DNA from: Brevundimonas sp. MF30-B
GTDB taxonomy: Bacteria; Pseudomonadota; Alphaproteobacteria; Caulobacterales; Caulobacteraceae
Reading direction: 5' to 3'
DNA length: 64,000 bases
Assembly (NCBI RefSeq): GCF_004683885.1
Contig: NZ_CP038440.1
Coordinates: forward strand, 1,026,001-1,090,000
Of this stretch, positions 8,092 through 17,306 are shown in pieces; position 1 is the first letter of the stretch; each line of letters begins with the position of its first letter. Position numbers and translations under genes: made by a program. A model generated the notes under the pieces. The model was not told the origin of the DNA. It was given only the letters and a program-made list of their open reading frames with translations, and searched no databases.

Positions 8092-11000
8092 TCACGTGGT
8101 GGAAGAAGCGCGCAGCGTGCCGTTGATGGCGATGTCGCTGGCGGCGACGGCCGATCCGCTCAGGCGGCGCGTCTGGAGTTCGTATGTGATGTTCGGGCCG
8201 GACTTGGCGCCCAGCAGCCCGTCGAAGCCGATCAGGCCCGTCCAGATCGTGCCGCTGCTGTCCCAGGTGGCGCCGAAGCTGGTCGTGGACCCAGCGATGA
8301 CGGCCCCGCCCGAGAGGTCGTATTCCAGCCAACGGGCCTCGCCGTTCCAGGAGCCCGACTCTGACGCGAAGCTCCCCCCGAACAGAGACAGGTCGAAGTC
8401 GAGATACGGATTGACCGGGATGCGTGAGGTGACGCTGTAGGTGGACTGCCAGGCTGTCGAGGCGCTAAGGCCGATGAACCCCTCCAGAGGCTTCGTTACC
8501 GGCGCCCGGTCCATGCTGGTGACGTTGGTGTTGTCGAAGACGTAGGGCGAGTTCGTCATCCGCCCGTTCAAGCCGTTCGCCGTGGTCATGGCGCTCAGGG
8601 CGATGGACGACGGCCCCCACCACTCCAGCAGGTTGCTGGCGGCGCCGAACGGTGAGCCCAGCGCCAGCACACGGCGTAGGGAGCCGATGGTGGTCTGAAG
8701 GGTATCGGTCGCATCATCGAAGACGGTGTTGTCGCCCCAGTAGATGAAGGGCGCATCGATGGCGGCTGCTGAGCCGAGGCTGGACGACACTAGCCGGAAG
8801 CGGGCGGGCTTTCCGCCAGACGCGGCGGCGATCAGCTCGAACTTGGCGAGCGCCTGGCCGGTTTCGAGATCCACAATGGCCAGGCGCTGCTCTGAAACGC
8901 TCGCGGCCAGGTCACGCTGGGTGGCGTCATCGCTCCAGTCCGTGGCGACCGGGCCGCTGTTGACCTTGACCCTGGACCAGTAGGCCGGAACCCCCTGCGT
9001 ATCGATGACGACGCGAACGCCTGTGGTGCCCTCGGGCGCAGGGAAAGCCGACGTCGATCGCTTGCGGGTCCAACTGCCTGTGTTGAACGAGACGAACTGC
9101 GCGATCTGAAAGCTTGGAAGGAAGCTGAGATAGGCGAAGCCCCCGCTCAACTCGGTGTCGATCGACAGGCCTTTCACATCACCGGGGCCGCACGGGATCA
9201 CGTCCGACACATAGGATCCGGTGCCGAAGAAGATGCTGCCCTGGGCCGAGCCGTGAGCGACGCTGAGGGGACCGCCAGAGTTGACATGCCAACCCTCGGT
9301 TCCCTCGATCGCACCTCCGTTTCTCACGAGGTTCGGCGTCGAGGCGGACCGCGCGATGATCAGGCTGTCCGCCTGCTCCCTCAGAACAGTCTCGCTGGCC
9401 TGAAGCGCCTCCAGAGCGGCGAGTTCTTCCTCCAGCGCCACCAGAGAAGGCGCGGTAGGGATCAGGTCTCCAGCGACAAGGCCAGGGGACAGGTGGGGGC
9501 CGTCCACGACTCGCGCAGAAGAGCTATCGCCGCGTCGGTTGGTCAGCCCGATCCAATACCACCGTCCAGGCTCCACACTGATAGGGACATCGGTCGTGGT
9601 CGGAGGCCAGATTCCTGCGGACTTCCAGCCGATGGCCGGCGGCGGCGTGTTGGGATCGGTGCCGTCGGGGACTTCCCAAAACTCGACTAGCACTGTCGTG
9701 ACGGTCGGGTTGCTGACGACGATCGACAGGTCGAAGCCGGGCACCTGACCGCCGGGCACCGGGGGCCGAGGCGTGACCGTCACGTCGCCGGGTTCGGGCG
9801 GGCTGACGAAGGTCGGGTCCGGCGGCGTAAGGTCCGGATATGCCGGCAGCTCAGTCGTCTTGCCGAGCGCCAGTGGGTGCTTGCTATCTGTCTCGGAACG
9901 GAAGGCGACGCGGACGATGCCGGTCTTCGGATCGTATCCCCGGCTCAACACTATGCACTTCACGCCGTTCAGCACGAAGTTGGGCTCGTTGATGGTGAAG
10001 CAGTCGCCGCGTTTCAGCTGACGCAGGTGCGGCTTGAGCGGGATCGTCCCGCTGAAGGGTTCGCGCGCGTCCAGGATGTCGTAGGCAGCCAACTCCGCCG
10101 CCTGCTTCACGGATGGGACGAAACGATAGTCGATCAGGTCGGACCGACGCCCACCATCCTCTGTCACATAAGCCGGAAAGCTCACCGGCGCGGCCGGCGT
10201 CGCCTGCCACTTGTGCGCCGCGCTCATGAACCTAGGCGTGATGGTGTTTAGACGGTTGAAGCGGCTCGCCCCGGTATCAAGCTCGATCGCGCCCGCAGTA
10301 TCTTGGCGGGTGATGGTGACGATGGATGGGCGCGGGGCCCCTCGGCTTACGCAGCTGATCTTGCCCGCGTGCCTGGCGCGCACGGCGCCGCCGGCTTGCA
10401 GCATCTGGTCTAGCACCGACGAAACGTCCTCAGACGTGTCGGGCCAAGCCGCGATCTTCCAGCCGTTCGCGTCAGCGGTGTTGGCCGCATCCACGAAGGC
10501 CGGGAAATCTATGCCGCGCGGCGAGACGCCGACGCCACCGACGATCTTGCCATTCTCCACCATGCCCAACGACCAGTTCAGGGCCGCGATGATGGGGTTT
10601 TCGATCCAGAGGTAGGTCGAACGGACGCCGAGCCGGCACGCGCCCATGCCGCCGGGATAAGTGCTGTCGTAGCGAGGGTCGTAGCCGTAGATGCCGTCGA
10701 TGACCGACAGCGGCTTGGGCTCCGCATTGCCCGGATAGACGCTGAGCTTGGAGTCTTGCGTCAGGGTCCACAGATCGCATGCCTTGCCAGACAGCCTGTA
10801 GGCTGCGCCCCACATTGGCATGGCTGGGCCGGACATGGGCGGCAGAGACAGCGCCGTGTCGGGCTGCGCGCCAAGGCGCCACGACCGATACATCTGCCCA
10901 TTGCGCGAGCCGGTTGCTGATCCCCCATTGGACGCGAACGTGATCGGCACATCATCGGCCGAGAAGCTTACGAACGCGCGGACTGGCCCAGCGCCGGAAA

Positions 11001-11340
11001 AGACGTGCACGAAGCTCTGCGCGTGGTTGTCCTTACCCCACTCGTCCCGGTGAATGATCTTGCCGGTGACGCCCATCCGGCCAAAGAGGAAGGGCGTTGG
11101 CTGATCGGGGTTAGACGTCCAGTCGGTCGGGTTTGCAGAGGCTTGAGACTTCGGCTTGTCCAGCAGGCCGCCGACAGCCATCAGCCCGGCGCTGGCCATT
11201 TGAAGGCTGGAAATGCTCGCGGTGCCGATGCCCGCGATGCCGATGGCGGTGACCTGAAGCCCAGCGATGGCCCCGACACCGGTCGCGATCAGGACGGCTC
11301 CCCCGATGATGGCGCCGGCGGTTTTCAGGGTCTTACCCAT
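8092..11340 (-). CDS. Tail-tip / host-specificity protein (lambda J-like)
   Basis: A 1082-residue protein. It opens with a Gly/Ala-rich hydrophobic region (residues 1-55) typical of tail-tip baseplate proteins. The central part (residues about 300-480) has the pattern SSVLDQMLQAGGAVRARHAGKIS and YILDARE-like hub domains. A fibronectin-like region with many prolines follows (about 490-610), then a helical linker (LVALEEELAALEALQASETV) and a variable C-terminal receptor-binding part. It is the last large tail gene, in the position of lambda J, and should set host range. The start overlaps the preceding gene by 8 bp. Confidence 0.8.
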   Translation of the reverse strand: MGKTLKTAGAIIGGAVLIATGVGAIAGLQVTAIGIAGIGTASISSLQMASAGLMAVGGLLDKPKSQASANPTDWTSNPDQPTPFLFGRMGVTGKIIHRDEWGKDNHAQSFVHVFSGAGPVRAFVSFSADDVPITFASNGGSATGSRNGQMYRSWRLGAQPDTALSLPPMSGPAMPMWGAAYRLSGKACDLWTLTQDSKLSVYPGNAEPKPLSVIDGIYGYDPRYDSTYPGGMGACRLGVRSTYLWIENPIIAALNWSLGMVENGKIVGGVGVSPRGIDFPAFVDAANTADANGWKIAAWPDTSEDVSSVLDQMLQAGGAVRARHAGKISCVSRGAPRPSIVTITRQDTAGAIELDTGASRFNRLNTITPRFMSAAHKWQATPAAPVSFPAYVTEDGGRRSDLIDYRFVPSVKQAAELAAYDILDAREPFSGTIPLKPHLRQLKRGDCFTINEPNFVLNGVKCIVLSRGYDPKTGIVRVAFRSETDSKHPLALGKTTELPAYPDLTPPDPTFVSPPEPGDVTVTPRPPVPGGQVPGFDLSIVVSNPTVTTVLVEFWEVPDGTDPNTPPPAIGWKSAGIWPPTTTDVPISVEPGRWYWIGLTNRRGDSSSARVVDGPHLSPGLVAGDLIPTAPSLVALEEELAALEALQASETVLREQADSLIIARSASTPNLVRNGGAIEGTEGWHVNSGGPLSVAHGSAQGSIFFGTGSYVSDVIPCGPGDVKGLSIDTELSGGFAYLSFLPSFQIAQFVSFNTGSWTRKRSTSAFPAPEGTTGVRVVIDTQGVPAYWSRVKVNSGPVATDWSDDATQRDLAASVSEQRLAIVDLETGQALAKFELIAAASGGKPARFRLVSSSLGSAAAIDAPFIYWGDNTVFDDATDTLQTTIGSLRRVLALGSPFGAASNLLEWWGPSSIALSAMTTANGLNGRMTNSPYVFDNTNVTSMDRAPVTKPLEGFIGLSASTAWQSTYSVTSRIPVNPYLDFDLSLFGGSFASESGSWNGEARWLEYDLSGGAVIAGSTTSFGATWDSSGTIWTGLIGFDGLLGAKSGPNITYELQTRRLSGSAVAASDIAINGTLRASSTT

Positions 11341-11803
11341 CGATCACCCTCCATGCCATCGGGTCGCCGCTCTCGTCCCGGGCAAAGCCGGTGATGTCGG
11401 TCATGATTTCGGCCGTTCCGGTCTCTTCGGTAAAGGTCAGGGCTGTGCCGTTTCCCAGCCAGATGGCGAGCGAGCCGAACCGATGTCCGCACTCCAAAGC
11501 CACGATGTCCCCGACCCCCGCCATGGCCGGCGCGATGCGCGGTAGACCGAGGCTGTCCAGGGTCTCAAACAGGGTCTTGAAGCCGAGGGATCGAAGCACC
11601 TTCAGGCCCTCGGCTTCCGACCGGTAGCGGAGCTTGCGGGAGAAGGGGACGCGGACATTCATCTGGCGCAGCGCGTGCAGAGCCATCATGCAGCAGTCTC
11701 GCTTGCCGGGCTCGTAGGGCTTGCCCCGGAAACGGTCGATGCAGCCCTGCGCGGCTCGCAATCGCATGCGGGCGCGGGCGGGTCGGTATTGGCTTCTGGT
11801 CAT
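11333..11803 (-). CDS. NlpC/P60-like tail assembly protein (lambda K-like)
   Basis: A 156-residue protein from an ATG overlapping the upstream stop (ATGA). The KRDCCMMALHAL segment (Cys37/Cys38) and the later HRFGSLAIWLGNG segment fit the Cys and His of the DUF6950/NlpC-like cysteine peptidase fold. Comparable proteins sit between the L-like and J-like genes in siphophages and are thought to trim peptidoglycan or process the tail tip during DNA entry. Order here is tape measure, M-like, L-like, this gene, J-like. Confidence 0.7.
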   Translation of the reverse strand: MTRSQYRPARARMRLRAAQGCIDRFRGKPYEPGKRDCCMMALHALRQMNVRVPFSRKLRYRSEAEGLKVLRSLGFKTLFETLDSLGLPRIAPAMAGVGDIVALECGHRFGSLAIWLGNGTALTFTEETGTAEIMTDITGFARDESGDPMAWRVIDG

Positions 11804-12429
11804 AGGGAATTGCCGAACCCTGGACCGGAGCCGGGCACGCCGTAACTCCCTCCGCCGCTCATTCCCGATGGCGGGTTCTGGCGCCAGTAGATCTTCCGCC
11901 CGACGCCGGTGACATGGCTCATCCCAAGCTCCCCCGGCCAGATGTCGCGGTGAGCGGAGTCTGACAGTCGGCGGTCCTCGTTCGGCTCGTTCAACAGAGC
12001 GTCCTCGGTTTCGCACTCCAGGATCAGCTCGTTGCGCTCACCTATGACGAACCGGGCAAAGTCCACCTCACCGGAGAAAAGCTCGTCCGGCTCACCCCAC
12101 AGGGCGCCGGTATCCGGATCGATGGCGCAGTCGAAGACCTCGATCCGCGAGCCCTGATGCTCATTGCCGGCCATGGCGGCCAGGGCGGCCTCACCGTCCG
12201 GGTAGAAGCCCAGGTCAACCCGAGTGGTCTGGTTGTCGATGCCGTCCTCGAAAGGCGGCAGATCGGCCAGGACGCCGTAGGTCGGGTCTCTCTGCAGGAA
12301 GACCTCCGAACCCCAGACCACAACCCCGCCTGTCGTGAGGCGCAGTGTGAAAGCACTCGTGGTCCAGCGGAGGATTTGGGTCAGCCAGACGGCCTTGCCG
12401 GACCGGCCGGCGATCGCTGCGCTGTCCAC
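11800..12429 (-). CDS. Minor tail protein (L-like)
   Basis: A 209-residue protein starting at GTG, which shares its G with the upstream TAG. The C-terminal DSAHRDIWPGELGMSHVTGV segment followed by IYWRQ resembles the end of L-type and DUF2163-type minor tail proteins of the baseplate hub. The body is rich in beta strands. Assignment rests on this motif plus the H-M-L-K-J order. Confidence 0.6.
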   Translation of the reverse strand: MDSAAIAGRSGKAVWLTQILRWTTSAFTLRLTTGGVVVWGSEVFLQRDPTYGVLADLPPFEDGIDNQTTRVDLGFYPDGEAALAAMAGNEHQGSRIEVFDCAIDPDTGALWGEPDELFSGEVDFARFVIGERNELILECETEDALLNEPNEDRRLSDSAHRDIWPGELGMSHVTGVGRKIYWRQNPPSGMSGGGSYGVPGSGPGFGNSL

Positions 12430-13016
12430 TACTCCCGCTCCTCGACGGTGAAGCGCAGCCAGACCAGCTGATCCACCCCGACCCGAAGGCTTTCAGGGTC
12501 AACCGTGGCCCAGCCCTCAGCCTTCGGAGCGGCGATGGCGACCGCGGCGTTATTCGCCGGCGGAACCCGGATCATCGTGCGCAGCGGCACGGCGACATTG
12601 CCCGAACCATCGGCGGTCGCCGCAGCACTCGTCTTGTAGGCGAACCACTGTGCGCTGACCTGAAACGACAGCCATTGGCCCTTCCGCAGCACATAGCCGG
12701 GCGTCAGACCCTTGAGGTTCAGCGTCCGGCCCAGCTGGCTCCCGCCGTTGATCTGCGGCGCGCCAGGATTGCCTATGACAAGACCGGGCTGAAGGATGTC
12801 GATGACGACCGTTTCGTCCTCGGAAAGGATGTCGTCGAACGCCAGCGCCTGCACATAGGTCATCGCCGGCATGTCGATATCCCAGGCCCAACGGGTGCCG
12901 GGGCGAAGATTGCGCCCGACCGAACCGCCATAGGCCGGGCGGGTCTCGTTACGCGCGAAGATCGGCCGGGGCGTCATCGACGACGGCCCCGGTGAGGACG
13001 GTAGGATATGAGGCAT
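12429..13016 (-). CDS. Minor tail protein (M-like)
   Basis: A 195-residue beta-rich protein directly after the tape measure gene. It has the spacing and length of lambda M-type distal tail proteins. I see no diagnostic motif; the segment FDDILSEDETVVIDILQPG is typical of a structural strand-turn-strand. It starts 1 bp from the tape measure stop, so the two genes are probably coupled. Confidence 0.5.
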   Translation of the reverse strand: MPHILPSSPGPSSMTPRPIFARNETRPAYGGSVGRNLRPGTRWAWDIDMPAMTYVQALAFDDILSEDETVVIDILQPGLVIGNPGAPQINGGSQLGRTLNLKGLTPGYVLRKGQWLSFQVSAQWFAYKTSAAATADGSGNVAVPLRTMIRVPPANNAAVAIAAPKAEGWATVDPESLRVGVDQLVWLRFTVEERE

Positions 13017-15821
13017 CTATCGTCTCTTTCGTCCGACCGCAGAGGCCTGCTGTTTGGCGGTCTGGCTCATCGTCAGTTTCGGGGCGTCAGCCATGGATCG
13101 GCCGTAAGCACGGTTCTCAGCCCCTCCTGTTTCCGCCTGGATTTGACGCCAGAACTCCGGCGTGAGCAGGTTGCCCTGAATGACGTAGGTCGCACCCGTT
13201 GGCCCGAGGTCTTCTCCCGGACGTCGGACGTTCACCATCTCGCCGGGCGTCAGGCGCATCGACACGAGCTTGCTGTCGATCCCGCCGGCGCCGCCGACCT
13301 TGAACGACCCGCCTGTCGAGAAGCCGGGAATGCGGCTGAAGAACGAGCCGATGGTCTTGCCGATGCTGCCGAGGTTGAAGCCGCCGGCGCCGCTGCCAGA
13401 CCTGTCGAACAGCGAGCGACCGATGTCCTTCAGCCCATTGCGGAAGGCGTCGCCGAGGAGCCCCTCCAGCAGTCCCTTCCAGTCGCCGCGGAGAGCGCTT
13501 TCCATGCCCCAGGCGAAGCTGTCGGCGAAGTCCTCGCGAGCGTCGTGGATGGCCTTTTTCATCCGCTCCATCGCCTCGTTGAGGCGCTGAATGCCGGGAT
13601 TATCACCGATAGGCGTGAGACGAGACAGCGGCCGGATCGATAGCCCCTCAGCGTCGAGGCCAGCACTGTCTTCGGCAAACTTTGCGTTCAGGCGCCGGCG
13701 CGCCTCAGCCAGGAATTGCGGATCGAAGCGGCCGGATCGTTCAGCCTCGTCTAGATCCGAACTCTCTTTCCGGAACTCCAAAACCAGCTTCTCGCGATCA
13801 GTCAGCAGGTCCCGCATGATGCCCTGCACGCGGCGCTGTAGGTCGGCGAAAGCGTCGCCAGCCCTTTTGGTGGCCTTTTCGGCAGGATCGACGAGCGTTT
13901 CCTGAAGCTTGCCCATCCACTGGCCGATCTCTTCGACCATGTCCGGCACGTAGCTGTTTCCAACGACGCGGTCATAGAGCGTGAAGAAAGCGTCGCCGAC
14001 CTCTTTCGCCTTGTTGCTCACCCAGTTGAGGATTGAACCGAGACGATCCTGAAGCCAGGTCTTCACGCCGTCGTAGAGCCGGCGCATGGCTTCGACCGTC
14101 TTCGGTGCCACCGTCTCGAATGCGCGCCAAATCCCGCCCAGCACGCTGGCGACTGCCGAACCAAGCGCGTTCCACATCGTCGACCAGTCGCCGCGCAGCA
14201 GCGCGCCGATGGCTCGGAAGACGTGGCCAAGCGCTTCGAACAGGCCGCGCACGACCTCCATCACCCCCGCGAAAACCTCTCCGACGATCTGGCCGAAGAA
14301 GCGGAGGGCCGGGACGACATCGCCGCTCTCGCCGCCAAGCAGTTGACCGATGAGCCTGCCGAACTCCACGAAGGCTGTCTTGGCAGCCTCGATGACAGGC
14401 ATGATCGTAGGTCCGACGGCTTCGATCACGGCGCTGCCGAAGGCCTTGAGCGCCGGAATGACTTGGTCGCCCCAGATCAGGAAGGCCGCCGCGACGGCAG
14501 CAACGGCGATCCCGATCGGTCCGAGCAGGGGCACGATGCTGGCCAGGACGCCGGTTCCGCCGAAAGCCGCCATGAGGGTGCCCCACGCGGACACCATCTG
14601 GCCCACCACGATCAGCACGGGCCCGATGGCAGCGGCCAGACCAGCGAAGATCATTCCGAACTGCAGAACCTGCGGGCTGAAGGCCGCGACACGCTCCAGG
14701 CCCTCGGCAAGAGCCCGAACCACCTTAGTCACAAGGTCCAGCAGGCCGCTGTTGCCGATGGCGATGGCGACCTCTTCGAACGCGCCGCCGAGTTGCTCGA
14801 GCTGGCCGGCCAGACCCTCCATCCGCTTGGCGGACTGGGCAGCCGCATCGGTCGCCTCAATCCGTGCAGCAATGTTGTCCAGCCCGGCCGCGCCCTGGTC
14901 CATCAAGGCGATGGCGGTCCGCATGGAGTCGGTGCCGAAGATGCGGCTGAGCACCTCGGTCTTCGCCTTGTCCGAAAGGCCACCGAGCTTGTCCTGCAAC
15001 ATCTGAGCGATGTCGGCCATCGGGCGCATCGCGCCAGTCGCGTCATGGAATGTCAGGCCGTACCGCTCCATCATGGCGGCGGCCTGCTTGGTCGTCGGGA
15101 CCATGCGCTGCAGGAAGGTCTTGAACGATGTGCCGGCGTCCGAGCCGGAGGCGAACAGCGGGCTGGTGGCCGCCAAGACGGTGTTGAAGTCCTCGAACGT
15201 AACGCCGAGGTTCGCCGCGACGCCGCCAGCCTGACCGATGGCGAGAGTGAAGTCGCCGAAGTCGAGCTTGCTCTCGTTCACGGCGCCGGTGATGCCGTTC
15301 ACGATCCGGGGCAGGTCTTGGACCGTCAGCTTGAACTGCGCCATGCTGTCGGTGATCGCCGCGGCAGCCGGGTCAAGCTCGGTACCTGCGGCGGCGGCCA
15401 AATCCACCGCCGCGCGCGCGGCACCTCCGAGGATGTCTTCGACGGACACGCCGCTCTTGGCCAGCATGTCGATGGCGTCGGCCGCCGTACTGGCGCTGAA
15501 GACGGTTTCCCGCCCGATCTCGCGCGCCAGGTCAGACAGCTGGCGGAAGGTGTCGCCAGCCGCGCCAGTCGAGATCGAGACGCGGTTCATGGCGGTTTCA
15601 AAGTCGGCGGCCGTCTTGGTGACCGCCACGCCGAGACCAAGAACCGGCAGAGTGATCGCCGTCGACATCGTTTTGCCGAGGTCGCCGATCTCCTTGCCGA
15701 TCTTCTGAAACTCCTTCCCGGCTTTTCGGAGCTCCTTCTGGGCCGCCGTCAGGCCACCCTCAAAGGCGGCCGCATCCAGGCCGAGGACGACCTTCAACGC
15801 GCCGATCGTGGCTGCGCTCAT
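13017..15821 (-). CDS. Tail tape measure protein
   Basis: A 934-residue protein. The N-terminal coiled coil (residues about 20-50, EFQKIGKEIGDLGKTMSTA) is followed by the TP901-type conserved core (KTAADFETAMNRVS ... SASTAADAIDMLAKSGVS ... GTSFKTFLQRM) up to residue about 320. Long hydrophobic helices come at about 375-450 and amphipathic helices further on. Length sets tail length, roughly 140 nm by the usual 1.5 Å per residue rule (an estimate). The strongly hydrophobic middle is normal for this family and may form the DNA channel in the host membrane. Confidence 0.9.
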   Translation of the reverse strand: MSAATIGALKVVLGLDAAAFEGGLTAAQKELRKAGKEFQKIGKEIGDLGKTMSTAITLPVLGLGVAVTKTAADFETAMNRVSISTGAAGDTFRQLSDLAREIGRETVFSASTAADAIDMLAKSGVSVEDILGGAARAAVDLAAAAGTELDPAAAAITDSMAQFKLTVQDLPRIVNGITGAVNESKLDFGDFTLAIGQAGGVAANLGVTFEDFNTVLAATSPLFASGSDAGTSFKTFLQRMVPTTKQAAAMMERYGLTFHDATGAMRPMADIAQMLQDKLGGLSDKAKTEVLSRIFGTDSMRTAIALMDQGAAGLDNIAARIEATDAAAQSAKRMEGLAGQLEQLGGAFEEVAIAIGNSGLLDLVTKVVRALAEGLERVAAFSPQVLQFGMIFAGLAAAIGPVLIVVGQMVSAWGTLMAAFGGTGVLASIVPLLGPIGIAVAAVAAAFLIWGDQVIPALKAFGSAVIEAVGPTIMPVIEAAKTAFVEFGRLIGQLLGGESGDVVPALRFFGQIVGEVFAGVMEVVRGLFEALGHVFRAIGALLRGDWSTMWNALGSAVASVLGGIWRAFETVAPKTVEAMRRLYDGVKTWLQDRLGSILNWVSNKAKEVGDAFFTLYDRVVGNSYVPDMVEEIGQWMGKLQETLVDPAEKATKRAGDAFADLQRRVQGIMRDLLTDREKLVLEFRKESSDLDEAERSGRFDPQFLAEARRRLNAKFAEDSAGLDAEGLSIRPLSRLTPIGDNPGIQRLNEAMERMKKAIHDAREDFADSFAWGMESALRGDWKGLLEGLLGDAFRNGLKDIGRSLFDRSGSGAGGFNLGSIGKTIGSFFSRIPGFSTGGSFKVGGAGGIDSKLVSMRLTPGEMVNVRRPGEDLGPTGATYVIQGNLLTPEFWRQIQAETGGAENRAYGRSMADAPKLTMSQTAKQQASAVGRKRR

Positions 15822-15865
15822 ATGGCCTCCTTGCCAGGCGCGCCCGGCTGGTTCTGAATAGAGAG

Positions 15866-16228
15866 ATGAAATCGCTTCTGATCGCCGCCGGCCTGATGGC
15901 CTTCGTTGCCCCCCAGCAGACTGTGCCTGGCCCAGGGACCGCCCAGCTCGCAGCCGCTCGCGCGGCGCTCGATGAGCGGTTGCTCGACTATCCGTCTGCT
16001 CGGTTTCGGGAGGTCCGCGGGAACAACATGGTGCTCTGCGGAAACGTCAACGCGAAGAACAGGATGGGCGCGTACAGTGGCTGGACGCGCTTTGCCGTTT
16101 TCCACAGCGACGGCTCTTCGTCCGTGTACATGGACGGCGAGGGATCAGGGACGATTATGGTCGATGGGTTCTGCGGAAGCGGTGTCTTCGACGGCAGGGA
16201 CTACACCGATCAGCTGCGCCACCGCTGA
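15866..16228 (+). CDS. Small secreted protein on opposite strand between tail genes (moron)
   Basis: A 120-residue protein with a signal peptide (MKSLLIAAGLMAFVA, cleavage near residue 16-18). The mature part has FREVRGNNMVLCGNVNAKNR (one Cys), then a beta-rich region ending VDGFCGSGVF (second Cys), so a disulfide is likely. The pattern resembles small secreted proteins scattered in sphingomonads and caulobacters. It lies head-to-head with the tape measure gene and tail-to-tail with the chaperone ORF, so it interrupts an otherwise leftward operon. A lysogen-expressed envelope protein (for example superinfection exclusion) is plausible but unproven. Confidence 0.65.
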   Translation: MKSLLIAAGLMAFVAPQQTVPGPGTAQLAAARAALDERLLDYPSARFREVRGNNMVLCGNVNAKNRMGAYSGWTRFAVFHSDGSSSVYMDGEGSGTIMVDGFCGSGVFDGRDYTDQLRHR

Positions 16229-16236
16229 GCCCCCAA

Positions 16237-16566
16237 TCAGTGACGCGCCTCGCGCATGGCCGCAAAGACACCCTTCATCTGATCTGCCGACTGCAAGGCG
16301 ACCTGGACCTTCTCGCCGGTGATGTCCTCCAGAGACGGCATCCGCTTGACGCGCCCCAAAGCGGCAGTCGTCCACGCCGCCCAGGCCATTTCCTTATGCG
16401 CGTGGTCCTGAAGGTCTCGAAAGGCCTTCAGGACCAGCGCGAAGGTTCTGGGCGTCTGGCACCAGAACTCGGCCTCAGGACGACCGGTCCGGAACCAGGC
16501 TGTGAGCGCTACTTCCCAGTCCCAGCTTTGCCGGGAGCCGTCTGAGGGGAGGCGTCTTCCTCCCCT
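16237..16566 (-). CDS. Tail assembly chaperone, second part reached by -1 frameshift (GT-like)
   Basis: The frame is -1 to the upstream chaperone gene and contains no ATG, GTG or TTG until well into the conserved part. It stays open back across the end of the first gene. After the overlap it encodes SWDWEVALTAWFRTGRPEAE, then FWCQTPRTFALVLKAF, resembling lambda T-like domains, and ends MREARH. In many siphophages a fusion of the two parts, made by slippage in a few percent of translations, is needed to assemble tails around the tape measure. The 5' coordinate given is only where the purine-rich overlap begins. Confidence 0.6.
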   Translation of the reverse strand, partial: RGGRRLPSDGSRQSWDWEVALTAWFRTGRPEAEFWCQTPRTFALVLKAFRDLQDHAHKEMAWAAWTTAALGRVKRMPSLEDITGEKVQVALQSADQMKGVFAAMREARH

Positions 16567-16856
16567 CCGGCTGGAAAGGACGCCTTCATGCCGTCGACGA
16601 CGAGAGCCGCAGCTTCCTTCAGGCCCAAATCCTGCATTACGCGGCCGGCGTCATGCACGGTAAGGCCGGGATGGTGCTGGATGAGGCCCGCCCAGAACAC
16701 CGCCCGGATAGACCGGACGGAGCTCAGGTCGGCGTCGCCGTCCATCAACCCTGCAACGTGGGCCTCGGCCTCGCAGAGGGCGTTCAGGTCCAGCAGGAAG
16801 GTATAGTCCTTCCCGCCAGCCTGGAACGGCACCTCGCCCTTGATCGATTTTGCCAT
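16509..16856 (-). CDS. Tail assembly chaperone, first part (G-like)
   Basis: A 115-residue protein: KGEVPFQAGGKDYTFLLDLN at the start, then a helical domain (ALCEAEAHVAGLM; IRAVFWAGLIQHHPGLT) as in the gene-transfer-agent and siphophage TAC family. It ends in a Gly/Lys tail. The SD-like GGAGGGGAGG near its end (complement of 16559-16568) could promote the frameshift into the following chaperone part. It sits between tail tube and tape measure as expected. Confidence 0.75.
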   Translation of the reverse strand: MAKSIKGEVPFQAGGKDYTFLLDLNALCEAEAHVAGLMDGDADLSSVRSIRAVFWAGLIQHHPGLTVHDAGRVMQDLGLKEAAALVVDGMKASFPAGGEEDASPQTAPGKAGTGK

Positions 16857-16860
16857 TCGA

Positions 16861-17295
16861 TCAGGCCTCCGTGTAGACCGGCAGGCCAGAGACCTTCATC
16901 GGCAGCGAGAAGCGGCGAACGCTGTCGACTTCGATCGCTTCGCCCGGCTTGCCGGTGACGATTGCGTCGAAGTCCTCGGTCGAGCCGTCCGGATAGTCGA
17001 TGCGGAACCCCTGGACATTGTCGTCGAGGAACAGCGCCGACGCCTTGGCGTAGGCGGCCGGGGTGAAGTTGAACATCACGTTCACCTCGCCGCCGTCACG
17101 CAGCGTGCCCTTGAACTCGCGAGTGCCGTTCGGGCTCTTCAGGTGGGTCACATCCACCGTCTCGCGGGTGGGGTTCGGCGGGGTGATGGACACGGCCTCG
17201 CCGACCTCGGCGTAGACCGCCGGCGTCACGCCGGCCGCCGACGTGCGGTGCAGGAAGGCCGAGCCAAGGCCGATAGTCGCTTCAGAAGCAGCCAT
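16861..17295 (-). CDS. Major tail tube protein
   Basis: A 144-residue protein with the tail-tube pattern: an opening GSAFLHRTSAAG, PPNPTRETVDVTHLKSPNG and an EFKGTLRDGGEVNV strand, then the DDNVQGFRIDYPDGS turn. It would stack as hexamers to make the tail tube. It is preceded by the tail terminator gene and followed by the chaperones, the canonical order. Confidence 0.8.
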   Translation of the reverse strand: MAASEATIGLGSAFLHRTSAAGVTPAVYAEVGEAVSITPPNPTRETVDVTHLKSPNGTREFKGTLRDGGEVNVMFNFTPAAYAKASALFLDDNVQGFRIDYPDGSTEDFDAIVTGKPGEAIEVDSVRRFSLPMKVSGLPVYTEA

Positions 17296-17306
17296 GACGT
17301 TCTCCT

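Noticed and set aside
14223..15857. Long open frame on the + strand opposite the tape measure gene
   Set aside because: It is antisense to a clear tape measure protein, has low-complexity Gly/Arg/His-rich sequence and arises from GC-rich codon third positions.
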